From assembly GCA_023434665.1 (NCBI GenBank), contig JAEYSM010000040.1, forward strand, positions 8,898 to 72,897: DNA of 64,000 nt, written 5' to 3'. The stretch comes from Bacteroidota bacterium. Its GTDB lineage: Bacteria > Bacteroidota > Bacteroidia > Bacteroidales > Lentimicrobiaceae. How positions within the stretch are numbered: the first letter of the stretch is position 1; each line of letters begins with the position of its first letter. A program made the position numbers and the translations under genes. Positions 17,332-25,694 of this stretch are shown here, piece after piece. Under the pieces are notes generated by a model, which was not told the DNA's origin, searched no databases, and was given only the letters and a program-made list of their open reading frames with translations.

Positions 17332-19239
17332 ATGCAAACTGGGAAGATCAATGTACAAACGGAAAACATTTTTCCGATTATTAAGAAATTCCTTTATTCA
17401 GATCACGAAATCTTTTTAAGAGAACTTATTTCAAACGCGGTTGATGCTACTCAAAAGTTAAAAGCACTGGCTGCCATGGGTCAGGTTAAAGAAGATCTGG
17501 GTGATCTTACAATTGAAGTCATTCTCGATAAAGAAAAGAAAACCCTTACAGTTAGGGACAAGGGAATTGGAATGACGGCTGAAGAAGTAGATAAATATAT
17601 CAATCAGATTGCTTTTTCAGGTGCTGAAGAATTCGTTAAGAAATACAAAGGCAAAAGTGAAGCCGATGCTGCACAACTCATAGGCCATTTTGGATTAGGA
17701 TTCTATTCGTCATTCATGGTGGCAAAAACCGTAGAGATTTTTACTAAAACCTATCGCAAAGGCCCTGGGTCCAAAGCCGTTAAATGGGAATGTGATGGCA
17801 GTCCCGATTATTCACTTACCGAAATAGAAAAAACCTCAAGGGGCACTGATATTGTCTTGCATATAGCTGATGATTCAGTTGAGTTTTTAGAAGAAGACAG
17901 AATACTGGGATTACTTAAAAAGTATTGTAAATTCCTACCTGTTCCTATCAGGTTTGGCAACGAAAAGAAATGGGAAAAGGTTGAGGGTGAGAAAGATGAG
18001 AAAGGCAACGATAAATATGATGAAAGAGAATACCCAAGAATTATTAACAATACCAATCCTGCATGGAAACGCAAACCATCAGAATTGACCGATGAAGACT
18101 ATAAGTCTTTTTATCGTGAATTGTACCCGCTAACTTTTGAAGAGCCTTTATTTCACATCCATCTGAATGTTGATTATCCGTTTAACTTAACCGGAATATT
18201 ATACTTCCCAAAAGTTAAAAAGAACATCGAAGTTCAGAGAGAGAAGATTCAGTTGTACTCAAACCAGGTTTTCGTTACTGATTCAGTGGAAGGTATTGTA
18301 CCTGACTTTTTGACTCTGATGCATGGTGTGCTGGATTCACCAGATATTCCATTGAACGTTTCCCGTTCATATCTGCAGAGCGATGCGAATGTTAAGAAGA
18401 TTTCAAATCACATTATGAAAAAAGTGGCCGATAAACTTGAAGAAATCTTTAAGAATGACAGGCCTGAATTTGAAAAGAAATGGGATGATATCAAGATCTT
18501 CATCGAATATGGTATAATCAGTGAAACCAAGTTCTGGGAGAGAGCTGAAAAATTCACCCTGCTTAAAGATACCGTAGGCAAATATTACACCTTTGAAGAG
18601 TACAGGAATCAAATTAAAGATACTCAAACTGACAAGGATAAAAAACTGGTATACCTCTATACTTCCGACATAGTTGAGCAGCATGCTTTTCTGGAACCGA
18701 TTAAGGAATTTGGCTATAATGTGCTGATTATGGACGGGGTTCTTGATAATCACTTTATCAACACACTTGAACAGAAGTTTGAAAATTCCACCTTTGTCAG
18801 GGTTGATTCAAATGTGCCCGATAAACTTATATCAAAAGAGGAACCACTGCCATCCAAGCTTACCGAGGAAGAACAAAACTCCCTCAAGCCACTGTTTGAA
18901 GATGTGGCAGGTAAGGAGCATTATACAGTTCAGTTTGAAAGTATGAGTGAGACAAGTCTGCCAATCCAGATCACCAGACCTGAATTCATGAGACGAATGA
19001 AGGATATGTCGATGCTGGGAGGCGGCGGAATGAGCTATATGGGAAGCCTGCCCGATAGCTTTAACCTGGTTATTAATTCCAACCATCCCTTAATCAGTAA
19101 AATACATGCTGAAAAAGAGGAAGAAACCAGAAAAAACATGGCAAAACAACTTATTGATATTGCTAAACTTTCACAAAACCTGTTAAAGGGCGAAGACCTT
19201 ACCGGGTTTATTAAGAGGAGTATTGACATTCTGAAATAA
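17332..19239 (+). CDS. htpG: Molecular chaperone HtpG (Hsp90)
   Basis: This ATP-dependent cytosolic chaperone has the GHKL ATPase domain with E31/N35 (ELISNAVDA), DKGIGM (76-81) and GHFGLGFYSSF (118-128). The middle domain carries NVSRSYLQSD, and there is a C-terminal dimerisation domain. At 635 aa it is close to E. coli HtpG (624 aa). Relative to many bacteria it has a charged loop around EKWEKVEGEKDEKGNDKYDE in the middle region. The start ATG has no clear Shine-Dalgarno, and no heat-shock operator (CIRCE-type repeat) is seen upstream. Confidence 0.96.
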   Translation: MQTGKINVQTENIFPIIKKFLYSDHEIFLRELISNAVDATQKLKALAAMGQVKEDLGDLTIEVILDKEKKTLTVRDKGIGMTAEEVDKYINQIAFSGAEEFVKKYKGKSEADAAQLIGHFGLGFYSSFMVAKTVEIFTKTYRKGPGSKAVKWECDGSPDYSLTEIEKTSRGTDIVLHIADDSVEFLEEDRILGLLKKYCKFLPVPIRFGNEKKWEKVEGEKDEKGNDKYDEREYPRIINNTNPAWKRKPSELTDEDYKSFYRELYPLTFEEPLFHIHLNVDYPFNLTGILYFPKVKKNIEVQREKIQLYSNQVFVTDSVEGIVPDFLTLMHGVLDSPDIPLNVSRSYLQSDANVKKISNHIMKKVADKLEEIFKNDRPEFEKKWDDIKIFIEYGIISETKFWERAEKFTLLKDTVGKYYTFEEYRNQIKDTQTDKDKKLVYLYTSDIVEQHAFLEPIKEFGYNVLIMDGVLDNHFINTLEQKFENSTFVRVDSNVPDKLISKEEPLPSKLTEEEQNSLKPLFEDVAGKEHYTVQFESMSETSLPIQITRPEFMRRMKDMSMLGGGGMSYMGSLPDSFNLVINSNHPLISKIHAEKEEETRKNMAKQLIDIAKLSQNLLKGEDLTGFIKRSIDILK

Positions 19240-19254
19240 GATTTGTTTTAATGT

Positions 19255-19288
19255 CAACGCATAGCTTGTTTAAGCAGGCTATGCGTTG
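19255..19288 (+). terminator. Stem-loop after htpG
   Basis: Perfect 11-bp arms CAACGCATAGC and GCTATGCGTTG with a 12-nt loop are followed by CTTATTTT. The T-tract is weak. Confidence 0.6.
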
Positions 19289-19364
19289 CTTATTTTAAAT
19301 GTAATAGTATTAGAATCTGTTTAAAAAAAGCTTAATTTTACATAACACCAAATAAACAACCTCT

Positions 19365-19955
19365 ATGAAAAAATCATTAGTATCGATTCTGGTTATCGTT
19401 GGTATCATCCTTGTTTTAGTTATGATGGGAACCAGTAGGTATAACAGGCTTGTATCTCTGGAAGAAGGAGTTACAGGAGCATGGGCTCAAGTTGAAAATG
19501 TTTACCAGCGTCGTGCAGACCTGATTCCAAATCTGGTAAACACCGTTAAGGGATATGCTGAGTTTGAGCAAACAACATTAACTCAGGTAATAGAAGCAAG
19601 ATCCAAAGCCACCGGTGTAAATATCAATGCCGAAAACCTGGATGAATCCTCCATTCAACAGTTTCAGCAGGCGCAGGAAGGTTTAAGTTCTGCATTATCA
19701 AGATTAATGGTCGTTGTGGAACGTTATCCTGATCTGAAAGCAAATCAGAATTTCCTCGATCTGCAATCACAACTTGAAGGTACAGAGAACAGGATTACGG
19801 TAGAACGCAGAAACTTCAATCAGACTGCCCAGGATTACAATGCTCAGATAAGGAGATTCCCTAACAATATTTTTGCAGGCTTGTTTGGTTTTGACCGCAA
19901 AGCCTATTTTGAAGCAGAACAAGGAGCGGATCAAGCACCTGAAGTACAGTTTTAA
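19365..19955 (+). CDS. lemA: LemA family protein
   Basis: A 196-aa LemA protein with one N-terminal TM helix (about 4-22), then the family signature YNRLVSLEEGVTGAWAQVENVYQRRADLIPNLV (shown here only as a description of residues 26-58), and a helical-bundle tail ending in NNIFAGLFGFDRKAYFEAE. LemA proteins are inner-membrane-anchored coiled proteins of unclear function. They recur next to TPM-domain genes, as here, where two TPM genes follow at 33 bp and 61 bp spacing. The three probably form one operon acting at the envelope. Confidence 0.94.
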   Translation: MKKSLVSILVIVGIILVLVMMGTSRYNRLVSLEEGVTGAWAQVENVYQRRADLIPNLVNTVKGYAEFEQTTLTQVIEARSKATGVNINAENLDESSIQQFQQAQEGLSSALSRLMVVVERYPDLKANQNFLDLQSQLEGTENRITVERRNFNQTAQDYNAQIRRFPNNIFAGLFGFDRKAYFEAEQGADQAPEVQF

Positions 19956-19988
19956 ATAGTTTCAGTTGATAGTAAAAAAAGAGCTCTG

Positions 19989-20435
19989 ATGCCACAAACA
20001 GCTAAAAATTTCTTTACCCAACAACAGCAGGATGATATTTTACAGGCTATTCTGAATGCAGAACTGGATACTTCGGGAGAAATCAGGGTGCATATTCAAA
20101 AGAAATGTACAGGTGATATTCTTGATTGTGCATCCGAGATATTCAAAAAGCTTGATATGGATAAGACTGCCGCCCGCAACGGTGTACTTATTTACTTAGC
20201 TATTGAAAATCATAGCTTTGCAATCATAGGTGACATTGGCATCAATACCATGGTTCCCGAAGATTTTTGGGAATCGACAAAAATGTTGATGATCAATCAC
20301 TTCAGAGAAGGTGAGTTTACTGAGGGTCTGGTTGCGGGAATTACCAAAGCAGGCGAACAACTGAAGAAACACTTTCCTTATCAGAAAAACGATGTCAATG
20401 AATTAAAAGATGAAATATCTTTTGACAATGATTAA
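19989..20435 (+). CDS. TPM domain protein (short, no signal peptide)
   Basis: A 148-aa protein with a TPM (Psb32/YgcG-type) fold. It shows the SGEIRVHI strand (about 28-35), RNGVLIYLAIENHSFAIIGDIGIN (about 62-84, cited as region), and a C-terminal amphipathic helix. There is no signal peptide or clear TM helix, unlike the next gene. Family members include a chloroplast phosphatase-like protein and YgcG, but the bacterial function is not settled. It is the middle gene of the LemA-TPM-TPM operon. Confidence 0.85.
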   Translation: MPQTAKNFFTQQQQDDILQAILNAELDTSGEIRVHIQKKCTGDILDCASEIFKKLDMDKTAARNGVLIYLAIENHSFAIIGDIGINTMVPEDFWESTKMLMINHFREGEFTEGLVAGITKAGEQLKKHFPYQKNDVNELKDEISFDND

Positions 20436-20496
20436 CCGGACACTGAAACGGCATGTCTAATAAAAAAATCTCTTCATTTTTACAGAATACTACCAT

Positions 20497-21309
20497 ATGC
20501 ATAAGTTTTTAAAGCCGACATTGCTTTTTCTGATAACTACATTTATAATTGTCTTAAATGCTTCGGGGCAAATTCCGGCAAGACCTGATCCTCCGCGACT
20601 TGTAAATGATTTTGCCGGAATATTAAGTGAATCGGAGGTTGTAAGCCTCGAACAGCATTTAGTTGCATATTCAGATAGCACAAGCACCCAGATTACTGTG
20701 GTTATTATGCCTGATCTTCAAGGTTATGACATTGATGATATGGCTCAGAGAATCGGTCAGGACTGGGGTGTTGGCCAGCAAAATACTAATAATGGCTTGG
20801 TAATACTGATTAAACCCAAAGTGAAAAATCAACCCGGTGGCGCCGCTATTTCTACTGGTTATGGTTTAGAGGATGTTATAACAGATGCTGCTTCACGTCG
20901 TATAATTGACAACGAAATGATACCGCATTTTAGAGAAAACCGGTATTATGACGGTTTAATGGCAGGAGTTAAGGTTGTGACAGATTTGCTGATGGGTAAA
21001 TACAAAGCAGATGAATATGCAACGCCCGATCAGAAGAGTCCCGGGATTATTTTTATCATCATCTTTATCATCTTCATTATTATAGCTCTTTTCGGAAAAA
21101 ACAGCGGGAATAATCATACGATAGGAAGAAAGAGCAATCTGCCTTTATGGCTGCTTCTTTCAATGATGGGAAGTGGCGGCGGTCGCAGTTCAGGCGGATG
21201 GGGTGGCTTCAGCGGAGGCAGTGGTGGCTTTGGCGGCGGCGGAGGCGGAGGATTTGGAGGTTTCGGTGGCGGAAGCTTCGGAGGCGGAGGAGCTTCAGGA
21301 TCCTGGTAA
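20497..21309 (+). CDS. TPM domain membrane protein with Gly-rich tail (YgcG-like)
   Basis: A 270-aa protein with a signal peptide or N-terminal anchor (about 5-24). The TPM domain (about 30-170) carries FAGILSESE and STQITVVIMPDLQGYDI with the NNGLVILIKP strand. A TM helix (about 185-203, rich in Ile/Phe) and a C-terminal tail of GGG/GGF repeats end in SGSW. This YgcG architecture places the TPM domain outside the cytoplasm. The SGxW end and Gly tail are common to the family. It is the last gene of the lemA operon and is convergent with the pirin gene. Confidence 0.88.
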   Translation: MHKFLKPTLLFLITTFIIVLNASGQIPARPDPPRLVNDFAGILSESEVVSLEQHLVAYSDSTSTQITVVIMPDLQGYDIDDMAQRIGQDWGVGQQNTNNGLVILIKPKVKNQPGGAAISTGYGLEDVITDAASRRIIDNEMIPHFRENRYYDGLMAGVKVVTDLLMGKYKADEYATPDQKSPGIIFIIIFIIFIIIALFGKNSGNNHTIGRKSNLPLWLLLSMMGSGGGRSSGGWGGFSGGSGGFGGGGGGGFGGFGGGSFGGGGASGSW

Positions 21310-21330
21310 ACAAAAAAATTGAGATGGCAC

Positions 21331-22338
21331 TTAGGGAATATCCTCAGTGCCATCTGCATATCTGGCAAATCTTGACCGGTTTCCATGAACCTGTTCTTCC
21401 TGGGGCCAGGGCCAGCCACCAAAACTGGTGCGGCGGTAGTCAGCTATCGTAGCCTGAATCTCTTCTGATGAATTCATTACAAACGGACCATATTGCACAA
21501 CGGGTTCATTGATTGGTTTCCCCTGTAATATGAGAAATTCGCTCTCCTTATCCCCATTTTGAAATACTAATTCATGTTCAGGATTCAGTTCAACGGCATG
21601 CCCGCTCTCTATTGAAAAACCATTAATTACAGCATTCTTTCCGGAATAGAAATACAACATTCTGTTCACGCCCTTTTTAGCCGGTAGAGTATATTTGGCA
21701 CCAGGTTCCGTCCTGACTCTCATAATAAGCACCTCATTCGCCTTATCAAAAGCCCAGGAATCAGGGGCAGGAGGCTGAACATACTGGCCATGAGCTTCAC
21801 CGGTAATCATAATGACATTCGACTTATTTCCGGCTTCATCATTGACAGTGATATTAGGAATTTTTTCGCTCCAAAGCATTTTAAAATATGGCTTTACCAT
21901 CTTTTTTGCCCTGGGTAGGTTAAGCCACACCTGAAATAATTCTACGGGATTATCCCGTTCCGTTGAAATTACAGGGAACATTTCGGAATGCTGCAATCCC
22001 TCTCCCGCGGTCATCCATTGAACATCACCATTCCCATACCTTCCTGCACTTCCGGCTGAATCAGAATGATCTATGAAGCCTGAAAGAGCGATTGTTATTG
22101 TTTCGAAACCTCTGTGAGGATGAACGGGGAAGCCGGGAACCTTAGTTCCATGGTACATTCTCCACTCATTTCTGTCATCAAAATCACTTCCGATGTTTCG
22201 TCCACTAAGACTTGCTAAAGGCCCCATCTGGCCATTACCCTTTGGATAGTGGTCGTCATGATGGGCACAAAATAAAAAAGGGTCCTTTGTAAACCATTGA
22301 GGACCAAGCCTTCTCAATGAAATAATTGATTCTTCCAT
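21331..22338 (-). CDS. Pirin family protein
   Basis: A bicupin of the pirin family, 335 aa. The metal-binding set of the N-terminal cupin is present: H73 and H75 in PVHPHRGFET, H117 and E119 in EGLQHSEMF. The C-terminal Pirin_C cupin covers about 190-300. Bacterial pirins bind Fe and some have quercetinase activity, but the physiological role varies. The C-terminus carries an unusual tail after the cupin (about 300-335, SFGGWPWP...). It is convergent with the TPM gene. Confidence 0.9.
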   Translation of the reverse strand: MEESIISLRRLGPQWFTKDPFLFCAHHDDHYPKGNGQMGPLASLSGRNIGSDFDDRNEWRMYHGTKVPGFPVHPHRGFETITIALSGFIDHSDSAGSAGRYGNGDVQWMTAGEGLQHSEMFPVISTERDNPVELFQVWLNLPRAKKMVKPYFKMLWSEKIPNITVNDEAGNKSNVIMITGEAHGQYVQPPAPDSWAFDKANEVLIMRVRTEPGAKYTLPAKKGVNRMLYFYSGKNAVINGFSIESGHAVELNPEHELVFQNGDKESEFLILQGKPINEPVVQYGPFVMNSSEEIQATIADYRRTSFGGWPWPQEEQVHGNRSRFARYADGTEDIP

Positions 22339-22434
22339 TATATTCTCAAATACTAGAAACCATAAACAAACGGAACTCTAAAATGGTTGCCCGTACTAGT
22401 CATAATAAAAATACTACCAAACTTAAGAAATTGC

Positions 22435-22463
22435 TTGCAGAAAGAAAAAAAAGTGTAATTTTG
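22435..22463 (+). promoter_or_regulatory. Promoter for tRNA-Ser
   Basis: TTG (22435-22437), an 18-nt spacer and TAATTTTG (22456-22463), ending 5 nt before the mature tRNA. Confidence 0.6.
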
Positions 22464-22468
22464 CCCTC

Positions 22469-22556
<88 letters not shown>

Positions 22557-22574
22557 AGAGAGGAGAATTTACTT

Positions 22575-22609
22575 AAACCGTTCATAATATATCATGAACG
22601 GTTTTTGTT
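22575..22609 (+). terminator. Terminator after tRNA-Ser
   Basis: Arms AAACCGTTCAT and ATGAACGGTTT with an 8-nt loop, then a T-rich tail (TTTGTTT). Confidence 0.8.
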
Positions 22610-22653
22610 TATTAGTCAGTCAGAAAAAAATACTCACTTAGTTAATCGGTTAA

Positions 22654-25485
22654 CTATTTAACAATCATCTTTATCCTCTTCCTGTTATCCCCTGCCGTCA
22701 TCTCACAGATATAGGTTCCGTTGGTAAGTTTAAAGGTGTTGACATCTAATTCAGCTTCGTATGCACCCGGTTGTTTGAAATCATTCAGCAAAACCCCAAC
22801 CTGTCTGCCCCTTATGTCATAAAGCACAATACTCACATTCCCGGCTTTTGGAATATTATATTTAATGGTGGTGGAAGTGCTGAGTGGGTTTGGATAGTTT
22901 TGCGAGAGATTATAGTCTTTAATCGTATCGTTGTCATCGTCAGGAATTTCATAACTCAAAATGAAATTAATCCAGTTAAGATTCATTCCCCCCTTTGTCA
23001 CCTTCAGGCGATAATTCCCAAATCCTTTTTTCATCTTGCAGGTGGTACTTACGGTTTGCCAATTCTGCCATCCTCCGGTTACAGGAAGCTGAATCCTGAA
23101 AAGAGAACTGTCTGACACTAACCATTCAAATTCTCCGGGAGTTGACATACTGGCTATTCTGAATTCCACTTTGTAAATACCATTGACCGGAACATTTAAA
23201 AGATATTCCATCCAGTCACCCGAGTCCATCCAGCCAACATTCAATCCCCCACCAATATCACTGCTGTTTTCTGTTTGAATGCCTAACATAGAATAGAAGT
23301 TTTCAGCTTCTACCTTACCTGGTATTTCATGGACAAGATTCTCATTCAGGAGATTATATACATTCTTTTGTCCGAAAGGCTGAAGTACACCACCATCCGT
23401 TGACGTTAAACTTCCGTTATTGTAACTGATGGTAACCTTATCACCCGATTTGATTTTTCCGTTGACTTCTAATATAATAGTCCCTGGTTCTGAAGGCACT
23501 AAAGCGGCTGACGAGATGCTTACAGTTGTTGAATTCACTTTAACAGTAAATCCGGTTAAGTTCGTTCCCGGCAAAATCATATCTTTCGTAAAGGAAACTG
23601 CGATCTTATTGCCTTCCACTGTTACATAGGATGAATAATAATCGGGCGAAGAGCCTGTTTCGGAATTTTGCAAACTCTGGATACCATGACCATATTCAAA
23701 TAACGGTGCATACAATTCATCCCCGATATTTACAGGAATCTGCTCCATACTAACCGGCCAGGAATTAGATAACTTACCTGTTGGCTGGAAATCTCCAAAG
23801 AGAACATCGGCAATACCATCACCCTCTGTGCCGGGTAACCATGCTGCAAAAACGGCATCACTAAAAGGAATAATATCATTTATCAGTAAAGGCCGACCTG
23901 AGATAAGAATAACGATTACAGGAATTCCTGCACTTTTCAGATTTCTAACAGTGGCCACATCTTCAGTAGACAGATTAAGGATGGTTCTATCGCCCTGATA
24001 CTCCGCATAAGGAGTCTCCCCAATGACAGCGATAGCTATATCGGCTCCAGCCACTCCCGAACCATCTGTTGAAAAACTAACGTTGCCCGGACCTGAAACT
24101 TTCTGAATAGCTTCAAGAATGGTGGTTCCTTCGGTAATATCACCACTTGAGCCCTGCCATGCTATGGTCCAGCCTCCACACTGATTTCCTATATCATTCG
24201 CATTTTTCCCGGCTACATGAATTTTCATTCCACCTTTAGCAAGAGGTAAAATATTATCCTTCTTTGCAAGCAATACCATTGACTGCCTTACACTTTCGCG
24301 GGCGACTTGTCTATGAGCTTGTGACCCGATGAGAGATGTATAAGTCCGGTCGGAATAAGGATGCTCAAAAAGGCCTGCTTTGAATTTTATCCGCAGGACT
24401 CTTCTAACTGCATCATTGATTCTTGAAACAGATACTTTGTTCTGATTTACAAGTGTCTTAAGAGTTTCTGAAAATTCCACATAATTATGAGGCAGCATAA
24501 TCATGTCAATTCCGGCATTGACCGAGACCTCCACTTTGTCAGCATAGGTTCCGGGCAATTGATCAATTCCTGCATAATCAGAAATTATAAACCCATCAAA
24601 TCCAAGCTCATCTTTCAGCACATCGGTAATCAGATACTTATGCATGTGCATTTTCATACCATTCCATGAACTGTAGGAGATCATTATAGATCCGACACCG
24701 GCATTTATGGCCTCAATGTACGGAGGGAGGTACAACTGCCGCAAAACAGCTTCATCAAATACCGCTTCTCCCTGGTCCTGTCCATTATTGGTGGCTCCGT
24801 CACCGATATAATGTTTAGCACAAGCAAGAATGCTTGATTTCCCATTAAGGCTGTCGCCCTGTAAACCCTTAACAGATGCCACACCCATATGGGATACGAG
24901 GTCGGTAGATTCACCAAATCCTTCATAACTCCTCCCCCATCTTTCGTTTCTGACAACTGCAATGCAGGGTGCAAATGTCCAGTTTAGGCCGGTTCCTTTA
25001 ATTTCATTGGCGGTAATTTCAGCCACTTGTCTGACAAGTTCAGGATTCCGGGTACATCCCAGTCCTATATTATGGGGAAAAATAACTGCATTTTTGACAT
25101 TATTGTGACCGTGGACTGCATCAACCCCATATATGATTGGAATTTTAAGGCGGGTATTGAGGGCCTGCGACTGAAAACTGTCATACATATCAGCCCAGCC
25201 CTCTCCGGTATTGTTCATTGGTGCAGAACCTCCACCACTAAGCAGGGAGCCAATAAAATATTCAGTAATATCATTGTTATTGAGGAAAACCTGTCGCTCA
25301 GCCTGTATCATCTGGCCAATTTTCTCTTCCAGTGTCATCATCTGGAGCAGATTTTCAACACGGGCCTCGATAGTCTGGGTGGAATCAAGATAAATCTGAG
25401 CTTTAGTTTTGAAGGTACTAAAGACCATTAACATCAGAAGAATAGCAATGAATGAGTTAGCCGGAAGTATCTTTATAGTTGACAT
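22654..25485 (-). CDS. Secreted GH3 glycosidase with CBM6-like and T9SS sorting domains
   Basis: A 943-aa exported glycoside hydrolase family 3 enzyme, most likely a beta-glucosidase or related exo-beta-glucanase. In order it has a signal peptide (cleavage near KAQ, residue 30), the GH3 (beta/alpha)8 domain with KHYIGDG (224-230) and catalytic nucleophile D303 in FIISDYAGI, the GH3 C-terminal alpha/beta sandwich (about 390-600), a Big/SwmB-like beta domain (about 620-720), a CBM6-like module (about 725-855, KVEAENF ... DSGDWMEY), and a type A T9SS sorting domain (about 865-943, LSQNYPNP ... RIKMIVK). The CBM6-like module suggests it works on polysaccharide at the cell surface. Substrate specificity cannot be read from sequence. 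It is divergent from the GWxTD gene and has no SusCD next to it. Confidence 0.92.
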   Translation of the reverse strand: MSTIKILPANSFIAILLMLMVFSTFKTKAQIYLDSTQTIEARVENLLQMMTLEEKIGQMIQAERQVFLNNNDITEYFIGSLLSGGGSAPMNNTGEGWADMYDSFQSQALNTRLKIPIIYGVDAVHGHNNVKNAVIFPHNIGLGCTRNPELVRQVAEITANEIKGTGLNWTFAPCIAVVRNERWGRSYEGFGESTDLVSHMGVASVKGLQGDSLNGKSSILACAKHYIGDGATNNGQDQGEAVFDEAVLRQLYLPPYIEAINAGVGSIMISYSSWNGMKMHMHKYLITDVLKDELGFDGFIISDYAGIDQLPGTYADKVEVSVNAGIDMIMLPHNYVEFSETLKTLVNQNKVSVSRINDAVRRVLRIKFKAGLFEHPYSDRTYTSLIGSQAHRQVARESVRQSMVLLAKKDNILPLAKGGMKIHVAGKNANDIGNQCGGWTIAWQGSSGDITEGTTILEAIQKVSGPGNVSFSTDGSGVAGADIAIAVIGETPYAEYQGDRTILNLSTEDVATVRNLKSAGIPVIVILISGRPLLINDIIPFSDAVFAAWLPGTEGDGIADVLFGDFQPTGKLSNSWPVSMEQIPVNIGDELYAPLFEYGHGIQSLQNSETGSSPDYYSSYVTVEGNKIAVSFTKDMILPGTNLTGFTVKVNSTTVSISSAALVPSEPGTIILEVNGKIKSGDKVTISYNNGSLTSTDGGVLQPFGQKNVYNLLNENLVHEIPGKVEAENFYSMLGIQTENSSDIGGGLNVGWMDSGDWMEYLLNVPVNGIYKVEFRIASMSTPGEFEWLVSDSSLFRIQLPVTGGWQNWQTVSTTCKMKKGFGNYRLKVTKGGMNLNWINFILSYEIPDDDNDTIKDYNLSQNYPNPLSTSTTIKYNIPKAGNVSIVLYDIRGRQVGVLLNDFKQPGAYEAELDVNTFKLTNGTYICEMTAGDNRKRIKMIVK

Positions 25486-25510
25486 AATGCATTGAAAGTG
25501 AATAAGGTTA

Positions 25511-25542
25511 CAAATGTATTCTTTTTACAATTAGACCTGCAA
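25511..25542 (-). promoter_or_regulatory. Promoter for the GH3 gene
   Basis: On the minus strand TTG (25542-25540), a 21-nt spacer and TACATTTG (25518-25511) lie 26 bp before the start codon. Confidence 0.6.
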
Positions 25543-25560
25543 TAATGCAGCAATTTTCCA

Positions 25561-25601
25561 TTAAGGCCAGAGATTGCCGGCATCCCATGTCATGGCCTTA
25601 A
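25561..25601. repeat. 9-bp inverted repeat between GH3 and GWxTD genes
   Basis: TTAAGGCCA (25561-25569) and TGGCCTTAA (25593-25601) are perfect inverted arms 23 nt apart, between two divergent promoters. It could be an operator or just a chance hairpin. Confidence 0.5.
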
Positions 25602-25618
25602 CCAGCTTTATAATTTTA

Positions 25619-25650
25619 ATTGCGATTTGCCGTTTAATTAACTAAATTTG
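25619..25650 (+). promoter_or_regulatory. Promoter for the GWxTD gene
   Basis: ATTG (25619-25622), a 20-nt spacer and TAAATTTG (25643-25650), 44 bp before the start. Confidence 0.65.
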
Positions 25651-25694
25651 TAATATGGTATTTTGTATTCAATTAAATACGCAATAACAAACCA

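Noticed and set aside
17210..17419. Small open frame overlapping the htpG start
   Set aside because: No recognisable product, shares sequence with the htpG coding start in another frame, and lacks a start context; treated as a chance frame.
19989..21309. Defence or toxin system in the LemA-TPM cluster
   Set aside because: LemA-TPM-TPM is a common envelope operon and no toxin, nuclease or immunity motif is present.
21114..21452. Pro-rich and Arg-rich frames over the Gly-rich tail of the TPM gene
   Set aside because: They arise from reading GGC-rich codons of the YgcG-like tail in other frames.
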